From Datnioides undecimradiatus (lineage: Eukaryota; Chordata; Actinopteri; Lobotiformes; Datnioididae): a stretch of 64,000 nt of DNA. Where the stretch lies: the NCBI GenBank assembly GCA_008933995.1, contig WARS01000046.1:9438526-9502525 (forward strand), given 5' to 3'. A program made the position numbers and the translations under genes. The notes under the pieces were generated by a model. The model made no database searches, was not told where the DNA came from, and saw only the letters and a program-made list of their open reading frames with translations. This document shows, piece after piece, positions 30,650-42,600 of this stretch; positions within the stretch are counted from its first letter, which is position 1, and every line of letters starts with the position of its first letter.

Positions 30650-31622
30650 TATATTATATTAACCCTTTGGCGCATGGTGATATGAGTTTCTGCACAGTGA
30701 CCCCATGTCGACTCCCCTTTAAGAGCCGTGGGCTGCGACGTGTGTCATCCAACCCCGTCCAAGCACCCGCTGGGGGAGGAGAGACTGGATGGACATATAG
30801 ATGGGCTAAATAAATAAACAAACGACAGGGGGAAGGAGAAAAAGGAAATTCCCTTCTGCCTCTTCCTCTTCCCAAGCATCGTGCGCTGCGCAGTGTTGGC
30901 GACACCACTGGGGAGCGGTGCGCATTTTCTGTCGATCGGAAGGGTGGACCACAGCATCTAAAGAGGCACTTCTCGGCGGAAAAGGACAGATCAAAGAGGA
31001 ACGAAACACCGCAATCTGACAACCGAGGGGGACATTGCGGGTTCTTCTCTTATTTTGAAAGCCTTTTCTAATGCACTGACGCTGGAGGAAAGGTAGCCAA
31101 ACCTGATGCCACCTCCAAACGGGATGTTTGACCGACATATGGAGTGTTGATTTACATTCCGTCAATTTCCAAGATTATTTTTTGAGCAATCGGAAGGTGC
31201 ACCGCATTTTTCATCGGCCTCTATTTAAACAATTGCTCCGGGGTGAGAAAAGAGCTTTCATCGCCAGTTGAGTGTTACATAACCGTGTGGCATTAGCTGT
31301 CCAAGGTGCTGAACTGAACGGTCGGAGGACTATAACGGGACGAGCCGAGGGGAATTCACAACCTTGCGTAAGTCTACTCATGTCACCGCGCATATTCTCA
31401 ACGTGACCGCACGATTTGATGCGAAAATAACATTCATCTAGTGATCTGAGCTCATTTTGTCTGCTTTTCTCCGCCCACACAGAAGGTCACAGGCCTATCA
31501 ACCGGGGGAGAGGAAAGCGCTGAACCAACGGGAACCGCTGGGCCATATTCATTGTAATATATTTTTTTCCATCGCACCGTGGTGAAATACATTCCTGAGG
31601 TGGTCAATTCAGCGGAGAGAAA
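30650..31622 (+). promoter_or_regulatory. snap91: CpG-rich snap91 promoter and 5' UTR
   Basis: From about 30660 to the ATG at 31623 the DNA is richer in GC and CpG (for example GTGCGCTGCGCAGTG and GATCGGAAGG) than the flanks. A TATA box is not evident. The stretch is long enough to hold both a CpG promoter and a several-hundred-nt 5' UTR; open frames here on the minus strand are not conserved-looking and were not called. Confidence 0.5.
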
Positions 31623-34600
31623 ATGTCGGGGCAAACGCTCACGGATCGCATTGCCGCTGCGCAATACCAGCTAACGGGATCAGATATGGCCCGTGCTGTC
31701 TGCAAAGCCACCACTCATGAAGTGATGGCGCCCAAGAAAAAGCACCTGGAGTGTAAGTGTGGTCCATCTTCCTCTTTCCTACTGCACGGGCTGGCTATGC
31801 ACGGCCTATGCTAACAGGCTGCATACACTCAGAACCATAAGAGCTAGCTATAACCTACCATCATGACCAGTCATTACTTAATTCCCTTTGCTCAAAAGGG
31901 TGCGGTGCCATAATGAATTGATGTGGTCACGCTGGTGACCCCTCTGGTGACCCGCTGTGTCAGCCTCCTGTAAAGATGATGGAAACCCAGAGACTGAGAG
32001 GGAGTAGAAAGGGAGAGAGAGGGAGAAAAGGTCATATTTTAAGGTAGACTGACAGGTCATCCTCAGAGATAGAACATTTAATTGCTATTGCAAAGGCCAC
32101 TTTCCTTGACTCTACATTCAGGCTCCATTGTAGCAGAACTACTTAAACCCTTCAAGTCTGGATACTGAAAGCAGTTAATATATCATGTGCAAATATTGCA
32201 AAACGCAAATTCCAAGCTAGGACGGTGTCTGAATAACATGTAGAAACCTGTTCAGGTTTCATATCACAGCTGAATAAAATTATCAAATTCACAGCTTTAT
32301 TGACACATCTACAGACGACAGCAGGGGCCACCTTATGACAAATCATGATTAATCATTGTCATCTACCACAAACACTGAGTCAGACCAAAGCAGTGGTGTG
32401 GCGCTGCATACAGATGACGGGTGGTCTGGTTGGCTCTGCATGGCTTCTCTCTTTATCTCTGTGTGTGCGCGTCTGTCTGTCTGTCTGTCTGACTGTCTGT
32501 CTGTGTGTCTCTGTCTGTGTGTGGTCACTGGCAGTTCTGGTCCCTGTGTCTTGGGCTAGGACCTTATATCTTGTGATCCGCTCCCCTGCTGAATAATTTA
32601 ATAATCAGCCAATGACTGCCTTGCATTATTTACACAGCCAAAGGTGACAATGCTAATGCTAGAACGCACCAGAAACCATTGCCTCTTCACTCTCTGCTGT
32701 GTCTGGGCGTTTGCTTTTTATGTGTCTTTTACTGTTAAATGTGCAGACTTGGTTTGCGCAGCTGTTGAGCAGACTGTCACTGATGCAAACCACTATTTCT
32801 TTCTACAGCTGCAGTCGACTGTTTCTACTGACCTCTTGATACCACAAACACTCCACACGCAGGGACTTGTCCTCATACAGTTTATTTATACAATCCACCA
32901 ACATGTTGCACTCCATGAGGTGTTGTGTCTAGAGGTTATGCTGTATCCATTTCTGGGGCAGTTTAACAAGTGTCTCGTATGTAGGCCACTGTGCTTCTGT
33001 CACATGTGTAGCTTGGCTGCAGGAAATTCCTAACCTCAAAAACACTAAAAACATTTTCACCCAGACTCACCAGACTTTAAGAAATGGGCATAAAATACTC
33101 CTTTGACATAACTGAAGCTGAAAATAGGAGGTCAAATGGTACATTATTGAAGATTATTAAGTAAAGGCCACCTAAAGACTGACTTTCAGTATGTCTACAA
33201 CATAGATAGATAGATAGATAGATAGATAGATTGTGTTTATTCCTTTGTAACAGTGACACAGCCTGTGACCCTTGGGGTGGACATGGGTGTGTGTTGTTTT
33301 TGGTATTGGTGCAATGCTTTACCATGGCAACAGATTGAAAGTGACAGGGGGGTGGCATGTTATGGGCAGAGGAAGAAAGTAGAGAGCAAATGACAAGCAT
33401 ATCATCTCTAGAGTGCAGGGACAATCAAAATGAGTGCGTGTCTCTTTAGCTTGAAGTAATTGGTGAGTGTTCATGACTATATTTGTAATGGTGTTTTCAG
33501 TGCAGATAAATGCCTTAAATGTCTTCCAAGTGGCCGTTACTGTTCCCTGACTGCAAAATATAAAAGATAAACAGCCTGTAGAAGGTACAAGTGTGTCAGA
33601 GGTGCCTTTTACCCACTTTCAACTGCAAAATAAAAAGTGCAAAGATTATATATGTGTTCAAGATGTTCCTGTACTTGGAGAGCAAATGGAGAGCTGTTTT
33701 AACGATTTAAATCGATGTGTGAACCTGAGTATAAAGCTGATGATTGTACAGTTGTTATGTGACACGATTTTTAGATGATGTGTCTGGTCTAAAGTATGAT
33801 GTGTAACTGAAAGTAATAATTTATCTCTTACTAGGAGGAGAAGATTAATACCAAATCTCAATTTGTCTGGTAAATGTAAAGCTACAGCTAGCTTAGCCTA
33901 GCATAAAGACTGGACAAAGGTAGCTTGGGTCTGTCTGATGGTAACTAAATCTGGAGCGCACTAATTAACACTGTGAATCACTTTCATTTAATGCAGACAA
34001 AAACTGAAGTGTAAAAATGACAAGTTGCTGTTTTGCAGGGAGCAGTAACTTGAAATCTTGCCATCATCGCTAGATATAATGTGTTAATTAATGGTGCTGG
34101 ACAGAACATGGCAAGCTGTTTCCAGTGTAAGATAACTGGCTGCCAGCTCTGTCCTTATATTTAGCTCAAAGATATGAGAGTTGTATATCTAGTGCTCTCC
34201 AAGCAAGCACATACATATAATGAATGTTCCCAAAACTGTTGTTCTCAGATGTTTCACTGCTCATACAGGAATCTGCATCACTACCAATAAGTGTTGGGGT
34301 GATATTTAAACACCCATGAGTCCTTTAAATCAAGTTGCAAGTGAAACACTGAGATTAAGGTCTAAAATCCCAGTATATATACTATATAATGCACTGTGTA
34401 TACAGTTCAAACCATTTTCCTTTGTTCCTCTCTTCTTTTATAGTTACTCCTGTGTAAATGTCCCAAATCTCAATTTACTGCTCACTATAGAGTAAATGGA
34501 GTATTCTGTTATAAAGGGAGTGGTGATAAGTGAACACTGGAGTATTTTTTGGACGCAGCTAATACCTGAACTAGTATGAAACCACCAGAGAAGGACTGTC

Positions 34601-37600
34601 ATCAACATAGTATGAAACTAACTAGTATGAAACCACCAGAGAAGGACTGTCAGAACAAGAATTAGACTATCTGGATGAATCAACACATCATCAGGTTAAT
34701 GTTTGTCTGGAATATTCTGGCTACTACGAGCTTGTTGTGTAACTATAAAACACAATTACAGCAGACTGACCGAGACACGGACTAGAAAAAGACAAAGTTA
34801 GAAAGGCACAGCCACATGGAAACATACACTGGCACACCATGAGGCCTCACAGTTCATTATTAGAACTCTTCTGTGGGCCGTGGATTACCGTAAGGGTCTT
34901 TATTTAGCTCAGCCAATCCTCATTAGAGACACACACACACTTGTATGTCAGTGTGTGCTTGTTTCAGGCATTGACACCACAACACAAAGCACATGGATTA
35001 TATGCTATGATATGACTCGTATGGTAACAACATTAAACACCAGTAAACAGATAAAGTAACACATGTATGTGTGAGTTATTATTGGGTATTATAAGGTGAA
35101 AGTCTGAGAATTGCTGTGGATAGTGCTGAGTTCATCATGCCAGTATGAATATTACCTTGTAGCTCTGCCACGGACTTGATAATGTTATATAATCACATTT
35201 CAGCCATTGTGGACCATGTCTCTATGTATGTGTAAGGCTGCAGGAAAGTGTCTTTGGCTATTTCAACAAGAGGAGTGAGACTAAATGAGCAACTGGGGAA
35301 AAAAACAGGACGGACTAAAAGGACTAATGTGGTGAGGAGAGGTGTTTCAGAAGAGACTAAATCACATCTAAAGACAGATAAGAGCAACCTGCATTCAACA
35401 TGAAGACATCAGGCATCATCAGAGATGCCAAAGTGTGGCCCGTACCATCCGGTGAAGCTGTACAGATGGAATATGGCATAATTACTTATACAAAGATCAG
35501 ACGATCTGTGGTTACTCTATTAAGTTTAAACTAAAACAGCCCATTTGAAATTCACTCACCTTTTATTTTCATTTTGATAATTACAGTCGATATTCTCCTC
35601 TCTATTTTGTGCTTTAAATAGACCAGAATCATTACAGTGACTGACAACAGCGGCAGTGATGACAAAAGGCTGATAATAGAGACGTGTTGGTGATGGTGTG
35701 AAACAGGTGGTGTCGAGACAGGTGTGTGTATGTGTGTGTGCTGGACCAGGTGGGGGGATGGGCAGTTAGACAGCCACCATAGAAAGAGCAGGACCAGTGA
35801 TTAGTAATAATCTGTTTACAACCCCCACACCCGCTATAACCCTCAACCCCTCTGTCCATCCTGTCACTGCATTATGACCTTGAGCTCTCACATCCCACCC
35901 TTCATTTCTTACATGTTCACATCTTTATTAGTGCTTCTCAGCAGACTCCCTGTTGTTCTCTTCCTTCCTGCCCCTCGCTTGCTCATCACCTTGTAGTATT
36001 TTTTGATCCGGTTGTCAGTTTTGTATCTACCTACTCAAGGTGAGGCCTGTTCAATATAATGGCCTTCCTCCACTTCCATTATCAGATGTGGCTGCCAATA
36101 TTTGCTGCCTTCCTCTCTAGCTCTTTGTATGGATGCACTCAGTGCTGCCCTTGTCATCTGCCAATGCCAAAAATGCATTTACTGTCTAGGTAATGTTTTA
36201 GATCTCAAGAACTTAAAGGAAGTTGATATTCTGTTCACAATCTACCACAATCGTTCCCTCGACAAATGTAATACATGGCCAAGTACCCATTCGTGTCATC
36301 ATGGAACTTGTTTTACAGGCCAAACATTCTGCATTTAAAAAATACGATATATGAAATATAATTATGATGATAATATGGAGTTTTGGACTGGGATTTTTAT
36401 CATTTTATAACATTTGAGACCAATTAATATTAAAAAAGAAACAATCGGCAGATAACTCAATAATGACTCAACTCAATAATGACTGAAAATAATCCTTATG
36501 TTTAGCACTAACAAAGTACATTATCCATAAAATATTTGCTACAATAAGTAGTGAAGTAAGTGGCAATGGCTTGTTTACCACAGAGATTGAGACAGAGTTC
36601 ACATATTCATCTGAAGTATTATTAATGCCAAAGTTATGTAACACAGATGAAGTTACCTACACAACCTATTACACGTCCAAGCTCTATTACATCCACCTTG
36701 TGCTGATGCAAAGGTGCGGGCAGATACTGCTAGAGACCTCTCTCTCTCTGTCTGAGTGTCTGAACTGGCACCCGGGGAGGAGAGCTGACACAGCATTTTT
36801 CTATCTTTCTGCACTGTCAGCGTGCGTGTGTGTGGGCTCGTGCACCAACATCATTTTGTATGTACATCAGGTCTTCCTCCTGACTTAATATTCTCACGGG
36901 TGTCTGGAGCAGCTCTGCAACGAACACTAAGCCCGCTCACTTAATCAAAGTTTAATCAGGGCAGTTCAATTTATGTAGGCATTTGTCTGAGGCTAAACTA
37001 ACCGTGACTTACAGCCCATCTTGTATGAAATGTTTTCTTTCTTTGATACTGCTGCATGTCATCAGCCCTCCAGGTTTCACATGATGCTAGTGAAACATTG
37101 ACAGTAATTCACGGTGCGTCTTTGCGGCTGTGTTGCAGACCTGGTGTCGGCTACCAACACCACTAATGTGAACATCCCTCAGATGGCTGACACGCTGTTT
37201 GAGCGAGCCACCAACGCCAGCTGGGTGGTCGTCTTCAAAGCCCTTGTCACCACTCATCACATGTGTGTCCACGGCAACGAGGTAAGTGATTTAGACCCAG
37301 ACAGACCAGCCACATCAATTGCAATTCAGTTTGAGTTTGAATCCAATTTTATTTGGACACATACAAGATAAATATGGAGGCTTGATTGAATCGGTTACTG
37401 TTTATTTTTCTTGTGATCATGGGAGTGCTCTGAGGGTTGTGTGTGGTGCAGTAGGGAGTTTCACAGATGAATAAAAAGCTTTGACCACAAATCCACAAAG
37501 AAATGTAATGAGTCCTGTGGGTTCCGTGTGTGAGCAGTCATCTGGGAAACCAGATCTGTAAAAGCTGCTATGTTACTGAAAAAGCACAGGTGTTCAAGAG

Positions 37601-39642
37601 TTCATTTTGTTGTAGAATTCAGCTCTAAATGAATGTCTTTCCTCCACTGCCCTTGATAGCTACGACAAGTGTTTTCTTTCTGTTTATTCAGAGGTTCATT
37701 CAGTATTTGGCCTCCAGGACCTCCCTGTTCAACCTCAGCAATTTTATCGACAAAACTGGCTCTCACGGTAAGAACAACGCCACAGAATTTGGCAGTGCAA
37801 ATACAAAAAAGGAAGGGATGAACACAAACAGAGCCGTCTGGCATAGAGGAGGAACCGGACATGACCGCACACGTGTAATTTTACACACGTGCATGCATCA
37901 GATGGCTTTTCTGAGTATGCAAAATTGCTCTCGTATTCACATATTTTATAACCTCAATTTCTAAAATTCTAAGTCAACATAGCTGTATTGCATCACCTAG
38001 TGTTTTTGTGCTTTTTCCTGTATTAAATTATGGACTAATATAACCAATACGCAAAGGTTAATCTCAAAGAAGTAGTTGAAATTTTGTGCATGTAGAATTT
38101 AAGATAAACGCAGTCACAGAGTAGTTTTTTATGTGTACAGGTAACTGTTACCCAGAACCTGCAAAGAACTGATTATTGTAATGTGCAGCATTGGGATCAG
38201 CTCATTTTAGTGACATTGCTATTACTGTAGCCCATTTTTTGAGGCTTGTTGTTTGTTTTGGGGGTTTTTTTGGAAAAATTCTGAAGCATTTAAAGGAACA
38301 GATTAGTTGAAAGTTTCTACCAGATGTTATGTTCCTTTGTTTTTTAAAGACTTATTCCACCTGCTGCAAAGGAACACTGTTCAATCCAGTTAAAATATGT
38401 TAATAACAAGCACCCTTCTCAATGTTAGAAATGTTAGAAAGTTAATTTGCAGATTGTTACCAAAAATAAAATGAATATGAATAAAATAAAAATAATATAT
38501 AATGAACTCTGCCTGCTTCCCGACACAAATGTTCTGTTTAGGCTATGACATGTCTACATTCATCAGACGATATGGACGATACCTGAATGAGAAAGCCTTC
38601 GCCTACCGCCAGATGGCTTTTGATTTCACCAGAGTCAAGAAGGGGTATGTCAAGAAAGGTGTTCAGAGAGGTTGGGCTGAAAGGTCCCCCATCCAGTTTG
38701 GCTTTAATGTATTGCTGTATTCAATGGTTATTCTTATCTCTGTGGAGCATTTAATGCAGTGTTGTATTCTTTCAGTGCTGAGGGTGTAATGAGGACCATG
38801 ACCACTGAGAAGCTGTTGAAAGGCATGCCTGTCCTGCAGACTCAGATTGACACACTCCTGGAGTTCGATGTGAGTTGGAGTTTGATTTGATTTCTAAACT
38901 CACTTTGAAGAACAGTGCAGCATCACAAGACAGAGGTTTCTCCTCTTTCCTCTCAGGTTCATCCAAAAGAGCTGAACAATGGCATCATTAATGCTGCGTT
39001 CATGCTCCTCTTCAAGGATTTGGTCAAACTGTTTGCATCCTACAATGATGGAATCATCAACCTATTAGGTCAGTAGTCTGTGAAGACCTCTTGCTGCTCA
39101 CCTCACAAATGTAAACATGGATTATGACGAAGCTGAACCAGCACACCTCTTGTTTTCACAGAGAAATACTTCAAAATGAAGAAGAGCGACTGTAAGGAGG
39201 CTTTGGAGATCTACAAGAGGTTCCTGACCAGGGTGACAAAGATCGGTGAATTCATGAAACTGGCTGAGGTAAGGATCACCAAACAATCGTTCATAATGAT
39301 CTATATACTATATCAAGTGTTGATACTCTTTCAATATCATACAGTCTTCAAAACTAAATTATTTCAATTAAATCTATATTCAAAAGCATTGAAAGCACAT
39401 AATTTTTTATATACTAATATTACATCATTAAAATATTATCTTATCATGACAACTTTATACTGTATGTCTCATTGTGTGTGGGAGTGCTGATATTAAACTC
39501 TCTCTTTCTTTAACAGACAGTTGGAGTGGACAAAAACGACATTCCTGACATCAACTACGTAAGTTAATGTACATTTTTAAGATTTCTATTCTGCAAGGAT
39601 TGAAACCAAGTATGTAATGCACAGAACACTACAGATTACACT

Positions 39643-39683
<41 letters not shown>

Positions 39684-42600
39684 AAACAGAAACACATGTC
39701 TCACCCAGCATAATCTCCTCGCCCAGTGTCTTCACCCGGGTGTAGTGGTGGATCTAGCAGACTCAGATGATGAAGACTGTCCTTTTCAACCTGTCCAGGA
39801 CCCGGTAACCACAGTAACATGGGGTGGCCTGGTTGAGTGCCTGTTTACAGGATGGAGTGTTGATCCTGATTGAGTTTCAGACACGAATTTCATGCATGTG
39901 TTTGTGTTTATACATGCATGAAGGGATTGCACTGAGATTTCTGAAGTCTCTATTAATTCACCCCTTTTTTTCCTGGTAATTGAAATGTAAACAGGGTTTC
40001 AATAGAGAACCTGACACTGGCACATTTGGGTCAAGAAGAGAGGATTATTTATAATTAATAAATTAATTTTTTTGTCAGGCTCCCAGCAGTATCCTGGAGA
40101 GTCTGGAAACACACATGAACGGTCTGGAGGATGCAAAGGGTGGAAAGAAGGGGTAAGAGAGTGTTTGATAATTAGTCTTTTTATTTCAAATTTGGGTGTT
40201 TTTCACTCTCAGTATGAAACGAGATTAGAAGATTTCCGATGAGAATAAAAGTAAAGGAAATAGAAGTCCAAGAAACTTCCTCTTTGTTTTTCATGAGTTT
40301 CTTCATGAGTTACTAAAAAAAAACTTGTGTAACCAAGAGAAATGTTAGGAGAAAGAGGCGTAAACAAGTGCTTAATTTCTATAATTTCCGTTAACCCTTC
40401 CTCTCTTTTATCCCCCTTTATGTTCATTTGGAATCACCAGTGAAGGGTGAGCATATACTGTGTTGTTTTGTTTGGAGTTTACTAACTTCTTAGAAAACTG
40501 TATAGTTTTCTTTCACCGTCATTTCCCCCACAGGTAAACTTACACATTATTCACATGTGAATTGCATCATTCTTCATGTGAATTGAAACAGAATGCACAT
40601 TATGCACTAAAGTTAATCGGGTTTACATGTGAAACATGTGTGTATTAGTGCTCTTACATGTGTGAGCGCTGGAAGAAACATGTGTTTTCACAGTAAGTTG
40701 CCTCATGTGTATTATCACACCCTGACTTACAATGTCAATCGGTGTATGAAAGTTTTTTTCCAAAGTTAAATTAACTATTAGCAGAAATTAAAAATGCTAG
40801 TTGACAAATTAAACTTTAAGGAATGTGAGGCTTGATTTGATTTCCATGATTTGTTATTGCTTTGGAAATAAACATTTCATATAATCACTATGATAGAATG
40901 TGTCGTGCATATTTCGTTTGATTTCTTTAGTTTTTAAAAATATATAATCTTTAAAAATAAGCCCACAAGGTAGTTTTCAGTCTGTGTCCTGCAGATCTGC
41001 CTGTTTCAAGCTAAAGCACTAACAATTCCTCCTCCTCCTTTGCTCTTTCAGGTCTCCAACAAAGGTGAGAGGCACATTCAAAACAGTCAATGTTTTTGTT
41101 TAGCTCTTCCTATGTGCTGTGTTGCTGAAAAACAGGCTTCTCTGTCTATCTTCCAGGGGTCTCCAACAAACAATGTGTCCCCAACATCGACTCCGGCCAA
41201 ATCTTCCAACGCTGTTCCCACACTGCAGCCTCCTCCCGGGGAGAGTGCTGCTGCTGCCGCTGCAGCTGCCCCTGAGCCAGCTGAAGAGTGAGTTTCTGTT
41301 TCCCGTACACTTTCTGTGATTTCCGGTCTCTTCTGTGATCATGAAAATTTAATCAATGCTACTTGCAAACTTTAAAAAAACATGCTTAAGCTCATTCCGC
41401 TGCAAACGATAACGTCTAGGATAATGACTTATTCTGACTTTTCAGTATGTAAGAAATTGTAAAAGGTTTCTTAGTTCACCAATCTTAATGGTGACTAGTT
41501 GTTATAGTCAGTGTGTTAGTTGACAACTTTGGAACAGATATCAATATACCAATTAGATGGATAACTCATAGAGGATGATACTGACATTGTCATCTCCTCA
41601 CCTTCCTTGAGCGCTATGCGGTTGACATTTTTGGTTTTGAGAGAAATATCTTGATTGATTGCCATGAAATTTACTATTGTAGTCCATGATTCCAAGCTGA
41701 ATAATGGCACTCCTCCTTTACTTTTCATCTTTTGCCATCATCATGTCAGAGTTTTAATTGTCCTGCACTGAACAAGTACTGTACCTCTTAATGCCATTCC
41801 TACCTTATTGTCCAGTTCCTTGCTGGACCTGGATCCACTGTCCTCCTCTGGTCCATCAGCACCATCAGCTGCCCCCACGTCTTGGGGAGGTAAGGCTCAC
41901 TCTTTTCTGTCAAATCAGCTGCTGGTCATTCTAAGAGATGAGAATACTCTTTCAATCATTTACAAAATGATAATCTATTTTTGTTAGGTGAACATTTAAA
42001 TAAACTAATCCATGTTGATAGCTGATAGCAACATTTTTCCTGTTATTTTGTTTTCTGCTTCCATAGATCTTCTTGGATCAGGTGAGTGTCACTCTACTCT
42101 TCACATCCAGCCTCTAGCCTAGATTAGTGTAGTCTTGTCATTCTTCAGGATGCCTCAATGTCATTGACTTTCTTCATAAGCAAAATAAAGGCTGAAATTG
42201 AGGTAGCCTGAAAGCAATGTTTTAATTCAAATTAAACAGAAAGCTAGACCATGATGTAAATGTCACATGTTACCTCCCTTTTTGTCTCCTCAAGCTGTTC
42301 TCTTTAGTCTCAGTAGTCTCTTTGTTTCTCTCTGCCTTCTCCCTCCCTTCCCTCCACATACTCCATTGTCTGTTTTTGGTTTTCAATGGGGGCTATTTTG
42401 ATTGGCTGTTTTTTATTCGTTGTTTACGACCGAATGGTGTTGGATCATTTTCTCACTTTGATTTGGTTAAAATTTGAATTTTTCTTTGGTCGGTCAATAC
42501 CAAAAATTCCTTAATTGGTTTGATTTGAATTGGACCTTTGTTTTGGCTTTTGGATTTTGTTCACTGTTGTCACGGCGACTCAACTGGTTATTTTGGTTGC

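Larger units (their letters stand above)
31753..37138 (+). other. snap91: snap91 intron 1
   Basis: A 5.4-kb intron that splits a Tyr codon (T/AC). It holds a TCTG-rich tract (about 32470-32520), a GATA repeat (33203-33231), foldback copy C and a 33-bp direct duplication. No other exon was recognised. First introns of neuronal genes often contain enhancers, but none can be named from the sequence. Confidence 0.7.

Noticed and set aside
30654-31165. Minus-strand open frames (up to 122 aa) between pgm3 and snap91
   Set aside because: They lie in the CpG-rich snap91 promoter/5' UTR, where stop codons are rare by composition; no RWDD2A-like gene, which neighbours PGM3 in human, could be recognised.
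39690-39860. Possible extra snap91 exon ([18 protein letters not shown]-like frame)
   Set aside because: The peptide is acidic and looks plausible, but no acceptor/donor pair keeps the phase between exon 8 and exon 9, so it was not included.
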